Assembly (NCBI GenBank): GCA_973895155.1
Contig: OZ316896.1
Location: 17,298,001 to 17,362,000, forward strand
Origin: Marsupella aquatica
Lineage: Eukaryota > Marchantiophyta
DNA length: 64,000 bases
Direction of reading: 5' to 3'
The notes under the pieces were generated by a model. It did not search any database. It was not told where the DNA came from and worked only from the letters and a program-made list of their open reading frames with translations. Shown piece by piece: positions 12,780 to 25,273 of the stretch (the stretch's first letter is position 1; each line of letters opens with the position of its first letter). The position numbers and the translations under genes were made by a program.

Positions 12780-14004
12780 GAGTGGCAAGTAATGCTTTTT
12801 GAGTGGTTTATGCGTGGATCAAATAGATACTACTGGTTTTCACTCCTAGGGTGGGGACAAATATCAATTTGAGAAGATAAATACTAAATTCTCAGTCCTA
12901 TGATGGGCTCACACCACGTTGGACAAGATAATTAGTTTGTGGACCCTGTTCTTATGACTCTGAGTAACTAATACATGTACTTTTACAAAGGTCATCTGGT
13001 GGCATTTCAAGCCAAACATTTCCAACAACCAACAAGATGGGAGATGAGCTCTTAGTGTTGCCCACCCAACCTTCTACCTATTTTCTGTTTTTGTCCCCAA
13101 TCCTATCTCATATTTTTCTTTTTGTTTCATTCCTTCAATCTCTTTCATTTCATTGCTTAATTTATTCTTCATTGGTTAAAACATTCTTCATTATAATTCA
13201 AAACGTACTTAAAATGGTAACAACTGGTTACTTTCAGCCTCCACTTTTCGTTATTTGGTATGTTAATTTCATTTTTTTAAAGTTTAGGTACCATTCCTTG
13301 GTCTAACCATTTTTTTTGGTGTCACTACAAATACAAATAATTGTGGTTGTTTATCATTGCAAACATCATTCCTCATGTTTGTGCCGTAAAGTGCTGCCAA
13401 GGTGCAATCACGTGCTAGGAATTTGCAGGAGACTCCTCTTGAGGGTAGGTCCATAACTATGTTTCACTCCTGTGATGGCTTAAATACTGTTTATCTTGTC
13501 CAACGAGAGTAAATATCAAATAGGACAAGAGAATACTATAATTTCACTCCTACAATGAGGATAAATACCATTTTGGATTAGGCAATACTCATTTTTACTC
13601 TTTGGAAGACAATAAATACAAATTTGGACGAGATAAATACCAAACTAGCGCTCCTTTGATGGGGCTATATACTAATTCAGATCAGATAAAAATAATAATT
13701 TAATTGTAGATTGGGGATAAATACAAATTCTGGATCAGATGAATACAAGATTAACATTTTCTAGGGTCTAGATTAATACCAATTTGGATAAGATAAATAC
13801 AAAATTTCCACTCAGAGGACGGGGATTTTATCAAGGAGGATCAGATTAATATGAAGCTTTTTGGTCATAGGGATAAAAACCAGTTGGAATAAAATCATAA
13901 ATTTTCATTCGTTGGATGGGGTTAAATACCAATTCGAATCAGAGCAATACTAAATCTGCACTTCTAAAATGGGGGAAAATATTAATTTGACTTAGATAAC
14001 TACT
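12780..14004. repeat. Decayed tandem repeat, GATAAATAC family
   Basis: Variants of GGATMAGATAAATACYAA and ACTCCTAGGATGGGGATAAATACC recur every 40-65 bp with heavy point mutation and length change. This is the degenerate left part of the better preserved array that follows. No coding sequence is supported. Confidence 0.65.
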
Positions 14005-15062
14005 GAATTATGCCTGGCAAGTGCTCACAGGCTGAACATATTTTCCATACCAGAGTAAACTCAATTGTTTTTTTTTGTCATGGAATGTTGTTCTTTCTGT
14101 AAGTCCAACAGTTGTGACTTTTTGATGCGTAGTTACCACTACCTTTAAGTTATCACGTACAATGTTGGTCTTTGGAAACTCCCGTGAACCACATTGCCCA
14201 AAATTTGAGTGTACCTGTAATAACTTGATCCTACTAATTTTAAATATTTTTTAGTTTTGAGTATGTGCTAGAGGAGTAGGAAGGATCACTTTTCTTGTAA
14301 GGATGCAGATCAGATAGATACTGAATTTTTACTTTTATTGTAGGGATGCAGATCAGATAGATACTAAATTTCCACTTTTACTGTAAGGATGCAGACCAGA
14401 GAGATACTGACTGTTCACTTTTATTGTAAGGATGCAGATTGGATAGATATTAAAATTTTAACTCCTAGAACAGAGATAAACGCCAAATCGGATGAGATAA
14501 ATACCAAGTTTCCAGTCCCATTCGGAAGTAAACACGTATTGTGCATCGAGTAAGAGCCACATCACCCAGACAAAATACTAAACTTGCACAGATAGGATGG
14601 GAATAAATGCCAACATGGCTCACATTATGAGTGAATTATGCCTGGCAAGTACTCACAACTTGAACAATAGTTTTCAAATCACAATAAACTCAATTGTTAT
14701 TTTAAATCGATGAGTGTTGTTCTTTCCATATATCCAACGGTTCTGACTTTTTGATTGGCAGTTACCACTACCCCTAAATCACACCTAGGATAGGGATATC
14801 AGATAGATACTAAATTTTCACTTTTATTATAAGGATGCGGATCGGATAAATACCAGCTTCTTACTTTTATTGTAAGGATGCCAGTCAGATAGATACTAAA
14901 TTATTACTGTTATCGTAGGGATGCAGATCAGATAGATATTAAATTTTTAAAACTCCTAGGATGGAGATAAACGCCAAGTCGGATGAGATAAATACCAAGT
15001 TTTCCAGTCCCGTTCCGATGTAAACACGTACTATAGTGTGCTTCGAGCAAAAGCCACATCAT
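14005..15062 (+). repeat. Duplicated block carrying a 43-bp tandem array
   Basis: Two related blocks, 14005-14568 and 14633-15062, repeat in the same order: GAATTATGCCTGGCAAGT, AACTCAATTGTT, GTTACCACTACC, a set of 43-bp units, GAGATAAACGCCAA, TCGGATGAGATAAATACC, and a GCCACATCA end. In the left block, units beginning GGATGCAG start at 14301, 14344, 14387 and 14430, exactly 43 bp apart. In the right block related units start at about 14790, 14833, 14876 and 14919, also 43 bp apart. This is a higher-order duplication of a minisatellite. The right block is shorter because sequence is missing before its units. Confidence 0.85.
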
Positions 15063-16466
15063 TCTTCGTCGAGTGTCGATTCGACAACTGACTAGAGAAC
15101 AGAACAGAATAGAACCGAACCGAAGCGAAGCGAAGAAAAGAAAAGAGAAGAGAGTACAGGAGTACAGCAAATTGCGAGTAAAGAAAGCTTCGAGTCCGCC
15201 ATTAGCGGTAGCCGTAGCCGTGTCAGCGTTGTCAACGATCCAGCGCGTCCCGTCCACGCCATGAATTCCGGCCATGTGAGATTGCTGTCCGAGCAGGCCG
15301 CGACGATAAGGCCAAGAAGAAAAACATGGTGTGGTGGTCGTCGTGGTGGTGGGGACTGCTGTGCTCCTGCGAGCGAGTAGTAGTAGTACTACTGCAATTA
15401 ATCAATCCGTTTGTGATGCGGTGGGCGGGCGAATGCCGCCATGGCATGGCAGGATTGATTGATTCAGCCCCGGGATCCAGCGTCGTCAACAAAGGGATTT
15501 CCATGGCCGTCGGCTCTATGGGTCACCCCTACTGCCTAGTACGTCGGTACAGCCCTGGAAAGATGAATGGCTATGGTGGAGGAGTAGTAGGGCTGTAGCC
15601 TGTAGGGACGAACGTCCGAACGGGACGAACTTTTGAGGAAGGCAGTTGAGGTGCGTCATTTATTGCTTGAAGTGGATGAGGATCTCTATCTGTCTATCTG
15701 CTTCTTCATGCGGCATGACTGACTGGACTTAATTGACTGTACCGCACTGGCTGGCCGCCATATCCTACTCCGGGACAGTCTGCTGTAACGTAGCACACAG
15801 TAAACATTCCGTGGACTCGTGGAGAGTTCATTCGGCAGTTCCGCCATTATAGTTGCAGTGTAGGTTGTAGCTGCGAGAGTGCGAGAGCACCACTGTAGAG
15901 TTGTGCAATTTTCCGCTGATCTAGGTGGGGACAAAAGGTCTTCGACCAGAGTGGAAAGAAGAGTGGAAAGACGAGGAGGATTGGATTGGACTGTTTTTTG
16001 GAGACGGATTGGTTGGGACGGAACTGGAAATTGATATTTAAATTCGGGTGTAAGGTAGTCGTAGGTGGGCAGACGGACAGGCAAGCATTCAGTCGTGAAG
16101 CGTTTCTCTTCTCCATACCGGAACACGTCTTGATGCCTTGTCTTACTGCGTTGCTGACATTGCTGCGGAAGTAAGTTACAAGGAGGATAGGACGGTGCGA
16201 CTTCCCGTGTTGCTAGCAGCCCTCTACTGCGCCTCCTCTACTGTAGGAGGACGAGGAGCAGACGGAGGAGCAGCCCCCCGCGAGGCCTATTGCTTGCTTG
16301 TTGTCTACGATTCAAAGTCTTGTTCAAGGTCCGGCAATCGGATTGAAATCTTGTGCACAGTTTTCGAAACACGCTCTCGCTGAAGGTACTAGAGTGGTAG
16401 TAGACTAAGTTTGACGACAGCTGAGCGCCTGAGCTGATCCCAATCACACGACAACCGGTGCAGCGG
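15063..16466. other. Upstream region of HSPRO
   Basis: GC-richer than the repeat block to its left. It has a short purine tract of GAACC, GAAGC and GAAAA type at 15099-15153 and many out-of-frame ORFs on both strands, none with a domain. It includes GTCAAC at 15229-15234 (complement of the TTGAC W-box core). It most likely holds the HSPRO promoter. Confidence 0.45.
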
Positions 16467-16478
16467 TATATAGTTGAC
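16467..16478 (+). promoter_or_regulatory. Candidate TATA box and W-box core of HSPRO
   Basis: TATATAG at 16467-16473 is followed directly by TTGAC at 16474-16478. It lies about 400 bp before the HSPRO start codon, a plausible leader length. TTGAC is the core bound by WRKY factors, and HSPRO genes of seed plants respond to defence signals. The assignment rests on motif and position only. Confidence 0.4.
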
Positions 16479-16873
16479 GGCCGAGTCTATCAGAAGCTGT
16501 GGTTTCGCTGCTTTGTTAGGTGTAGTGCAAATCTGCAATTCTCCTCCCCGCGCAGTGCAGAGTAGTGGCCAGGCTTGACCGTTCGGCGTCGGCGGTTGGA
16601 AGATGCAAATCTACTACTACTTAATACGGGAATTTCTCATAAATCGTTCTACGTTACAACTTTTGGACTTCAACTCTTTCGTGCACACGGGAAGCCTCTT
16701 GCAACAATACAGCAGGATTTGATTGGAAGTTTGGGCCGATCGGAAGGCGACAGGATTGCGAGCAAAATAGTGCAAACGTCCGCGAAGAGAGAACGCTTCG
16801 TGTTGCTTGGCGTTGGTGTGGTTGTGTGGAACTTGGTCAAGGACTTGCCCTAAACCTATGGTAGACGACTTGG

Positions 16874-18535
16874 ATGTGTGATGCGCAGTACTGCTGTGGT
16901 GGATTCATGGATAAATTACGGTACTCCGGGGTTGAAGGCGGGGCTGCTCCACGATTGTTCACAAAAGCGACAATGCCAATGTTTACCGGGCCAGCAATAC
17001 AGTTCAGTCTCGCGAGCAGCTGCAATGTGGACGAGCTGGTGCAGCCCTCGTCCGAGGAATGCGAGGCCTATGCATTGTACTTGCATCTGCCTCACTTGGC
17101 TCACCTGCGGAAGAGACGATCATGGCTCGGTTGGTCTAACGAGTCTCTCGTCAGGCCTGCTCTTCATGGACTAGAGATGGTGTTTAGGATGATTTCGTCT
17201 GTGTTTTGCGACCATAGAGCTTATATTGATAAAGGAGAGTGGCTACGTCGACTAGAAGGGCTAGCTAACGCCCAGCTAGAGCTCATATCCATGATTTGTG
17301 AGGGTGATTGTAGTGCCCCTACTACCTCAGCGCAACGATCCACCGCCGCAAGTTCGAGTCCAAGTTCGAGTCAGAAAGGTACCGGATCTAAGTCAAGTCA
17401 CAATTCTGTGAAATCTAGTCGAGAGAGTTTGCTTCCCCGAATGGCAACATGGAAAATGGCCCAAAGCTTGGTCACAAGACTGCACTTCGCGATCGAGGGA
17501 CACATGTCAAGGGTGCCATTCACTCTAGGTCTCGGAGAGCCCAATCTTTCTGGAAAGCCTGTGCTCGAGTATGATAAAATCTGCACACCGTCAGAGGTTT
17601 ATGCGTGCCTTCAATCCGCACCAGGAAGTCCTGAGGATCATGCCTTAGCCACAGCACATCAAATCGTGGAGTCTTGGCTCGTTGTGGCACAAGGCCTTCT
17701 GAAAATTGTGGAGGAGAAGCTCTCGAATGGGAATCCAGGAGGAGCGGCGGACAAGTGCTGGATCCTCGAGCGTACCTGGAAACTATTCACCAGTACAATG
17801 GATTTGTTGCAGGTCATGGATCCAGACGATTTCATGAAGCTTAAGCAGACATTGGCCATCAAAGCTAAGCCAGGATCTGGGAGCAAGCCAGGTTCGTCTG
17901 TGGGCTACGGAGCTGTTGCATTCTGCCTCCGTTCCACCATGCTCAGAACGGTCACGAAGGCATGCAAAGAGTTACGGAGCCTCGTGCCAAAGGTGGTAGG
18001 CGTGGAGGTTGATCCTAAAGGTGGTCCGAGACTACAAGAAGCGATCATGGAGCTTTTCAACTCACACGGACAAAGAACAAGAGGGTACCCTTATGACCGT
18101 CCCAATTACAGCTATCAAGCGGGCACCATCCATCTTCTGCAAGCTTTTCAGGCCATCGAAGCGGCCATTCGACAATTTTATTTCACTTACCGGCTTCTGG
18201 TTATCACTATCATGGGAAGCGGAGAGTACACGGGTGCCATTCAATCTGAGATCTCGGGAGCCGATATACTTCATGAACTCTATTCGGAGCCTCCCTACTT
18301 TCCTAGCATAGACGGCGCGAAAACGTTCTTAGGCGATTTTTGGCACCACAAGATGGGAACGGAGCAGGCAAGGAAGTCTAACAGTCCGGCACGTACCGCA
18401 GGAGCTGAACCTGACGGGGATACACTGAGCAGCGGCAGGGGCCAGGCTTCTGCCACTCCACAGCAAGAATCTCTAGGGAAGCCGAGCGAATCCAGGCAGC
18501 CAGGACGACCCCAAAATCTAACCATCAGGGTCTGA
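16874..18535 (+). CDS. HSPRO: HSPRO protein (Hs1pro-1 N- and C-terminal domains)
   Basis: Intronless gene of 553 aa in the nematode-resistance-like HSPRO family. Arabidopsis HSPRO2 is linked to basal resistance and to the SnRK1 kinase complex. Landmarks: EAYALYLHLPHL (about 64-75) and the W-S-NE-L-RPAL-LE block (about 87-101) of the N-terminal domain; a Ser-rich linker (about 149-187); LPRMATW; YTLGLGE-type FTLGLGEPNLSGKP (about 216-229); the VMDPDDFMKLK block (about 314-324); GVEVDPKGGPRLQEA (376-390); IHLLQAFQAIEAA (419-431); and EPPYFPSIDGAKTFLGDFW (472-490), where seed-plant proteins nearly end. This protein continues with about 60 polar residues rich in Ser, Pro and Gly. The first Met was taken; Met12 (16907) and Met34 are alternatives, since the N-terminal 60 residues are not conserved. 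Confidence 0.93.
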   Translation: MCDAQYCCGGFMDKLRYSGVEGGAAPRLFTKATMPMFTGPAIQFSLASSCNVDELVQPSSEECEAYALYLHLPHLAHLRKRRSWLGWSNESLVRPALHGLEMVFRMISSVFCDHRAYIDKGEWLRRLEGLANAQLELISMICEGDCSAPTTSAQRSTAASSSPSSSQKGTGSKSSHNSVKSSRESLLPRMATWKMAQSLVTRLHFAIEGHMSRVPFTLGLGEPNLSGKPVLEYDKICTPSEVYACLQSAPGSPEDHALATAHQIVESWLVVAQGLLKIVEEKLSNGNPGGAADKCWILERTWKLFTSTMDLLQVMDPDDFMKLKQTLAIKAKPGSGSKPGSSVGYGAVAFCLRSTMLRTVTKACKELRSLVPKVVGVEVDPKGGPRLQEAIMELFNSHGQRTRGYPYDRPNYSYQAGTIHLLQAFQAIEAAIRQFYFTYRLLVITIMGSGEYTGAIQSEISGADILHELYSEPPYFPSIDGAKTFLGDFWHHKMGTEQARKSNSPARTAGAEPDGDTLSSGRGQASATPQQESLGKPSESRQPGRPQNLTIRV

Positions 18536-21500
18536 ATAGTTTGGGACAGCTAGGTAGGCTGATTTCCGTGCGGATTCTCCAGCTCAGATCTCAGATGCCC
18601 AAGGAAATCGGTAGCTGGACCAGGTGGACTCAATCATGCCATTGTCCTTACAGTACAACGCATCGGTGATTTGCTGGCGGGCGGTTCATGATTTAGCATG
18701 CTGCATACGAGCTGTCTTTTGTTGGACGCGGCCTCCAGACTTCTGAAGTCCTCAAACTAAGCTGAACAGGATCAGCGACCCAGTTTTTGTGAAGCAACGA
18801 ATGGTCGCATCCTCCATCATTCTATAGCCATTTTCCTCCTCCGACGATCGGGCTGACAACGCTGCCTTCCCTCGTGTCTCCCGTGTTATTTTTCAAGCAA
18901 CCTTCACCAGGTCTTGAATGGAAACTTCAATTATTTCGCTTTCGGGACCAATTATTAGTGGCTTTCAGAGGTAATGGGCAAATACTTGATATGGATCACC
19001 ATTGTCATAGAGTAGTTGGTGCTGCATACTTATTAGTGTACTGGCGCTGTTGCTTGCCTCATGCTTCGTGGGCAATCCAGCAACCATTTGTGCGCATAGC
19101 GAATTGTGTTCAGGCACTTGATATCCCTGTTGGTGACGTCCCTCCTCCCATTTTAGAGCTACAGGAGCAGCCGGTTGCTGGCATGATCCTTCAGAGGATC
19201 GATGTTGCCAGGCAGATTGGTTCAAGTGGGTTCTCCTACTTTTTTGCCTAGACAGATAGATAGGTTTACAAGCGGGAGGCAGGCGATGAGAATGTAGCTG
19301 CTTAGTTCACCAGCTTGAGGGCGATGATCCCCACAGGAGATTCTTTTGGGTTTTTCCGTATGTGGTTTACATTCTAGAACTGTCAGAAGGAGGCGCGTCA
19401 ACAAAATCGGTGAGCCATTCTTTTGTACGTAATTGAATCGACTGTGTAACATATTGCAAACCATTGTAAAAACCAAATTGGCGTGCCTTTTGAAATCTCT
19501 GGCTCAAGCTAGTCCGTCCCGGCCAGGGCCTCTCTCGTACATTGGATCTCCGACGACAAGTCATGTGTCTCCCTCGCTTGTCCCCCACTCAACGTCTCAA
19601 CGCTACCATAGTTTCTACGTGATCGATGATCTAGATGGCCACCATTCAGCCCGCCACGTTCTTCCGGGGGACGCCATGCAATGCCACCTCAGGCGAGTCC
19701 GGGCACAGCGTTCTCGATTATTATGACCAGGCCTCCGGGGTACGTCGGACGATGCGTTCCTGTTGTTGACAGCATCAATCCAATATTCGTCGTCCAGTTA
19801 ATGCATACTGCCAGAGAAAGCATGTTTTGGATTTGTCCAGTCGGAGCAACTTTTCATTCCTGTACTAGATTCTCCACAGATGCCAATATTTTGCCTTCGT
19901 GCATCCAAACTATCACTGTTTCTCGTGCCCCCCCCCCCCCCCCCCTTGCGATGTCTCCCTGTTGAGTACATGACTGACAAGAGTCCTCAGTTTCTTCACC
20001 GTGCTGGCTGTTTCTTGTTCCCTTAGTTTGGATTGGTAGTGGTGGGATTCCCCACTCCCGCAACGAATCCTCAGTCTGTTGCGGGCGGTGCTGCGATAAC
20101 CCAGAATCTTCCAGTTATTAAACAATACCGCGAGCTCGAATTCAATTCTCAAAACCCTTTGAACGGGGCCGTCTTTTGTTTTTCATCGCTTTGCCGGGAA
20201 TCTTCACCAAGTCATGCAACAGCGCGTTCTGTTTCTTTTCCTGTGCGTGTCGTCTGAAGAAAGGCAGCAGTCAGTGCGTCGTCAAGGCTTCCTTGACAAG
20301 TCAGCGCTCTTATCCGGAATGGATATGATGCTTAACTTTACGGCATGCCTGACTTGACGATTGTCCCTTCATCACTGTCTTTAGTTTGGGCGTGGGGCAA
20401 AGTGACCGAGATTGCTCTCTGCGGCCTCTGCTTCGTAAGATCCCCCGAGACGTCTTGTCACCCAGAGACCAACATGCCGGGAGCAGTCCCAGTGTGACTC
20501 GGACTTTGTACTGGAATCGAGCTTCCTATCCAGTAATAGAATACTCTACATATATAGATGAATCAGATACTTTGTGGATTTCGCCCCTCTCATCCTTAAG
20601 TCCTCATCAATGACAACACATTGACTAACTGATAAGACGAAAGTGTCTCAGGCAAACTAACACCACGCGAAAGAGACTGTCTCCCTCCTTTTGCGTGCAG
20701 TCGAGAGAAATTTGAAGGGCAAAGAAAAAACAATTGCATTCCACCAATTTTTAGTAACGGCTGGCGTAGTGCACGCGCGCCATGCCTTGGGGACGAAGAT
20801 TGGGACCTTTTCATAAATTTCATTGCATTCTTTCTGCACGAACTGGTGTGGGTGGACGGAGCGCCGGTCTAAAATAATTTCATGTCAGGAGCACGAGACG
20901 ACCCTCGTGGCTTGAACAATCATGTGAGCCGCCTGACCGACCGACCAATCGATCAACCGAAAGTGTTTCAACTTTCCTCACTGAAAAGAAGTGAGACGAA
21001 GTCCAGGTGAGTGTCGTGTCGAAGAGTCAGCGAGTGTCACGAGACCGCCTCATGCCTTCCCGACGGCTCGAGTCCTGCACAGTAAAGCACTGCTTTTGAC
21101 TCGGTTCCAATCGCTGACTATGGTGCTGCAGGCATGAACGGGGTGAGGTGCTTTTATACCAGCGCTGTTAACCTTTTACTGAAACGTTACTCACTGCAGC
21201 CATGGGCAATTGACCTCCCCATGTTTATGGCATTTTGCAATGTTCAGGCAGCAACAGGCTCCACCGTATTCCAGGGGGCTCAGCACCCTCAAAGTGTGAA
21301 TAGCTTCCAAATCCATTGAAAACAGTGGCGTTCTTGTTTTTGTAGCGCCACCAGAAGAGACATGTCCACGAGCCTGACTGTGGAAGTTTTGTTTGTACAA
21401 GAGCTGCGGGGATGGCTGGAATGCAGCAAGTCCTGTACAGTGGTCCCACAGATCCCTTTTAGCATTATCTCGAGTTCGCAAAGTTGCCGATCGAGATTTT

Positions 21501-24500
21501 TCTAGAAATGCTGCATGTTCCAAAGAGGTGTTCGTGATACTCGGAGACCTAAATTCAATCTAACGAAATTAATGGCTACCCCATACTTCCCCGTTTCTGA
21601 GCCCATCACTATTCCACAGCCAACTTGCAGTCTGCCTAGTGTCACTCCCCAAGTCAGACCGCATGCCCTTCCCCATGATCGCAGAGCATCGGAGCATTTT
21701 GTCTTCTAGACTCGGTCGACGAACAAGTTGATCGAGAACACTCGTCTGTCAAGACCGCGCACGTTTCTGCCATGGGTCTCTCAACTCGAGTGTAATGTAC
21801 AGATCTGGAAGAACTCCTCTGATTCTGCGTCACAGAGGAGGGCTACATTCCTAATCAACCGGTCACGGAAGAGAGCATCCCGTCCAGACCATGATTGTTC
21901 TCGCCATGTAAACAGAAGATTACAAGGAGGCAGTACGGGAATCTGTGTGCAAGACGAGAACACAACATAATGTTCGCGGGTGAATCGATTCGTTTATCAT
22001 TCTTTAAAAATTGGTCTCATCTATCTTGAAAAAGTCCATTACTATTAAGGGCGACGGACTATCATGCAACAGCGGTCGTGAACTGGAAGGATTCATCATT
22101 CTGGCAGGGTTGTCTAAGGTGTTGTAGAGTCTAAGGTCTTTTTCATTAGTTGTCAAGTTGCACGTCTTCAATTCAGACCAAATAAATGGGTGACCTTCCA
22201 CAGAGGTAATTCTTGTTGAAGGGACAATCTTCTCTCACTCGAGCTCCTCCCCGCCCCAGACTTCAACTAACTTCAAAATATACTTCCCCAACATATGACC
22301 TTAGCTGACATTGCAACATCCAATCCTGAATGAAGTGGCATTGCGGATTGATGGATCAACCCCAAGTCCTCATATCCGTAAAAGCTCACGAGCTAAATCA
22401 TACCTGCGTAGCTCCTGGAGAAAAAGCAGTCGTTGTTCCTGTGCTCATCATTTCACTTCAACTGACTAAGATATGCATACACAAATGGAAACTTAAACAG
22501 GAGTAGACCAAAACGGCCGGCATCCAAGGCGAGTTCAGTATCGTCTCCATGACTAGTTCTAGCCAAATTCCCGAATTCCATAAATAACCAAAACATGAGT
22601 AACATAACTCCGCACAGTTGTGCCTTCCACATCCTTCATCAATCTATTGCAAATGTCAAATGAGCACTGTCCTCTCAAATTCAATCATATCTTCGCATAA
22701 TCACTTCTTACTTTCCAGCCCTCTGTGACATTTATGATTCATCCATTCTTTTTTCTTTGCTCATCCTACGCAATATTACAACGAGAATTGTGAACTTTAT
22801 GAAACTATTGTACATTGATAACGAATTGTCCATAATGGAAGAAAAACTGTGTATTCTGTCCGCAGTTTCCTACCTGTATGAGGAGCAAACTCAGCATTTC
22901 CTGAAGTCCATTCCCTGAAATGTACTTCCCCCAAAAGAAACATCTTGGCTCAAGTCTTGGCTGCTCTTGAGGGTGTAAAGTAACATGTCAAAACTGAGTC
23001 TCAATTCGTGCACATATCACCAGATGTACAAAAAACATACAATAATTCAATGATTCCATCTAACAATATTTGAACTTCCCAAGTCTCCGTGTTGTTCATC
23101 CAAGGGGCTGAACACAAAGGAGGTTGTCAAATTCTGATTCCTTATTGAGGCTCATCGTTTGCAAGACCAGCAACTATCAAGGTTGGACACTGGCAGAAAA
23201 ACGATGCCTGTCCAGAGTATCGAAGAGCTTCAATTTAGGTCCAAGCAAAACGTGTCCTGTAGTTCTAAAGCTGGTTGTGAGTTTGCTGCAACTTGACCCT
23301 TCAAGCATTGTCAGAATCACATCAAACTGGGTGGATGCCGTTTGCAGTGGACAGCAATCTAGGAAGAGACTGATTGCAGCAAATTGTGGGCGCAAGAGGG
23401 CCTGGCAAGGACAGGATTGGAGTACTTGCAGAATCTGATGAGGAGGTCAAGTTTCCTGGTAATTCAGAGCCCAACAGCGTGCATGAAGAGTGACTCAAAG
23501 TGGATGAATGGGGAAACAATGATGAGTGACCACTGAGCCTGGTGTTGGGGAAGGTGAGCATGGCACATTTTGGGTTTCTTCATTCAGTACTTGTGGACCA
23601 GCGGTCCCTAATTATCAAACTTCATACCTTTACAGTTGGACCTCAATTATGTAAATTCAACGAGCTTCCATTGAAGTGTCTTAAGGCTTATTCAATCCCT
23701 AACGAAAGTTTTCACCAATGAATCAATGGCCAGCTGACTCACGTTTCACAGAAATAAGTGACAGAATGAGTGAGAAAGATTATCGACAGAACGGCATTAG
23801 CACTCCAGCATTCCAGTTGTAAGTTCTGCAATTGGGAATTGGTACCAGAGTTCTGTCCAAAAGGTAGCTGATAAATTAGATGGGCATCAATTGAGTACTG
23901 TACTGAAAGGCTCGTAGTGACAGTGGGATTGAACTCCTGGTCATCTTTATTTTATGAAAACCAGCTGTTTCGCAGTAAGTTCTGACCATGTTTAGTAGGT
24001 GATAGGGGATGTATTGACTTTCGTGTGGATTAGCAGTCACAAGTTACAGTTTATTCCCGGGTAATTGACATGGACACACGAAGGTGTTTAAGAAAGCCGT
24101 GGAGAACCAGTTGGACACAAAATCTTCGTTCGATTCAGATAAGTTCCAAGAATTCCTTTGAAGCAAGTCTCCTCTTGAATGATGAGTGACGCTCGATTGA
24201 ATGCTTTCTGTCGTTTCCCACAGAATGACCCTTTCATCAGAACTTCGCAAGGTTTTGTTGTGCAAGGTTGAGAGCGTATATGATCATTGATCAGATTGCT
24301 GTAAGTGAAACCTTGTGAGCTAAGTTCAAAAGCAGAACGCGTGGGAGCTATGAACACCCCTGTGACAAAACCATTGTATTGGAGGGAAAGAAATTGTGAA
24401 AGGAAATGTTGCGAATGGCTAGCGTGTGAAATAGTAAATTCAATCTAATCATGTTCTCATAATTACGACCAATGAAACTCGAATTCTACTTTTGACAATC

Positions 24501-24548
24501 GAGTACATTTAAGCACCCCTCGAGTTTGTTCTTCGGTGAAACTTACAG
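18536..24548. other. Intergenic, no gene recognised
   Basis: The first few hundred bases should be the HSPRO 3' UTR. ORFs of up to 125 codons (for example 18874-19251 +, 21191-21523 -, 23124-23438 +) show no domain, membrane segment or splice continuation. A run of 18 consecutive C lies at 19928-19945. No transposon coding sequence was seen. Confidence 0.45.
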
Positions 24549-24936
24549 TGACAGATAAGTCTCGAGTAGGACCAGAAAGGCACTTTGCCAGCAGGATTTT
24601 TCATTTCACATGCTAGCCCCCATCTGGAAACAGTGAAGGGGGGGTGGGACACTGTGGCACAAATTCACCTCTGGTCACAGGATAACTCTAGAGTAGGACC
24701 AGAAAGGCACCTTGCCAGCAAGATTTCTCATTTCACATGGTAGCCCCCACATGGAAACAGAAAAGGGGGGGATTGGACATTGTGACTCAAATTCACCTCT
24801 GGTCACAGGGATAACTCTAGAGTAGTACCAGAAAGACACTGTGCCAGCAGGATTACTCATTCACATAATATTAAAAGACCCTCATCTGGAAATAGAGAAG
24901 GGGAGATGGGACACCTGTTGCACCAATACAACTCCT
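24549..24936 (+). repeat. 128-bp tandem repeat, 3 copies
   Basis: Copies run 24549-24673, 24674-24801 and 24802-24936, each starting GTCACAG (GTGACAG in the first). Each contains GAGTAGGACCAGAAAGGCAC or a close variant, GCCAGCA, TTTCACAT, a G-run of 4 to 8, and CAAATTCACCTCTG or a variant. The third copy is most diverged and is followed by the start of a fourth, GTCACAG at 24937. Confidence 0.88.
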
Positions 24937-25216
24937 GTCACAGGTAAAGTTGGTGTGAAAGACAACAGTCTCGATCTCAAAAGATGCATTCCTCCCCCTT
25001 CAAAGTAAAGGTGTTACATTGAATGCATCAAAGAAGGTACTAAAATTATGTCTTATATAATAGGACCTCTCAAAGCTTCAAAATCATGGATGATGACATT
25101 TGGCCATAAGAGAATGATCATAACTTTTTCACAAGGTTATATAAAAGTGTTTTTTTTCTGTTTTTTCTGTGACCACCTCTATAGTGACTAATGGCAATGG
25201 CATAAAACCAATCCTT

Positions 25217-25273
25217 ATGGCAAAAAATTCATGGACTATGAATTTCATAGTCCGTAACTTTTTGTGTCCATAA
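25217..25273. repeat. Short foldback palindrome
   Basis: A perfect 10+10 bp palindrome around one base (GGACTATGAA and TTCATAGTCC, 25233-25253) sits inside a longer imperfect inverted repeat. The outer arms extend to ATGGCAAAAAATT on the left and its near complement ending TTTTTGTGTCCAT on the right, about 26 bp each. It could be a small transposon relic or a transcribed hairpin; no gene is near. Confidence 0.7.

Noticed and set aside
15232-15598. Overlapping 90-codon ORFs on both strands upstream of HSPRO
   Set aside because: GC-rich promoter or leader sequence; no motif, and both strands are equally open.
18874-19251. 125-codon + strand ORF downstream of HSPRO
   Set aside because: No recognisable domain, no splice continuation, and overlapped by open frames on the other strand.
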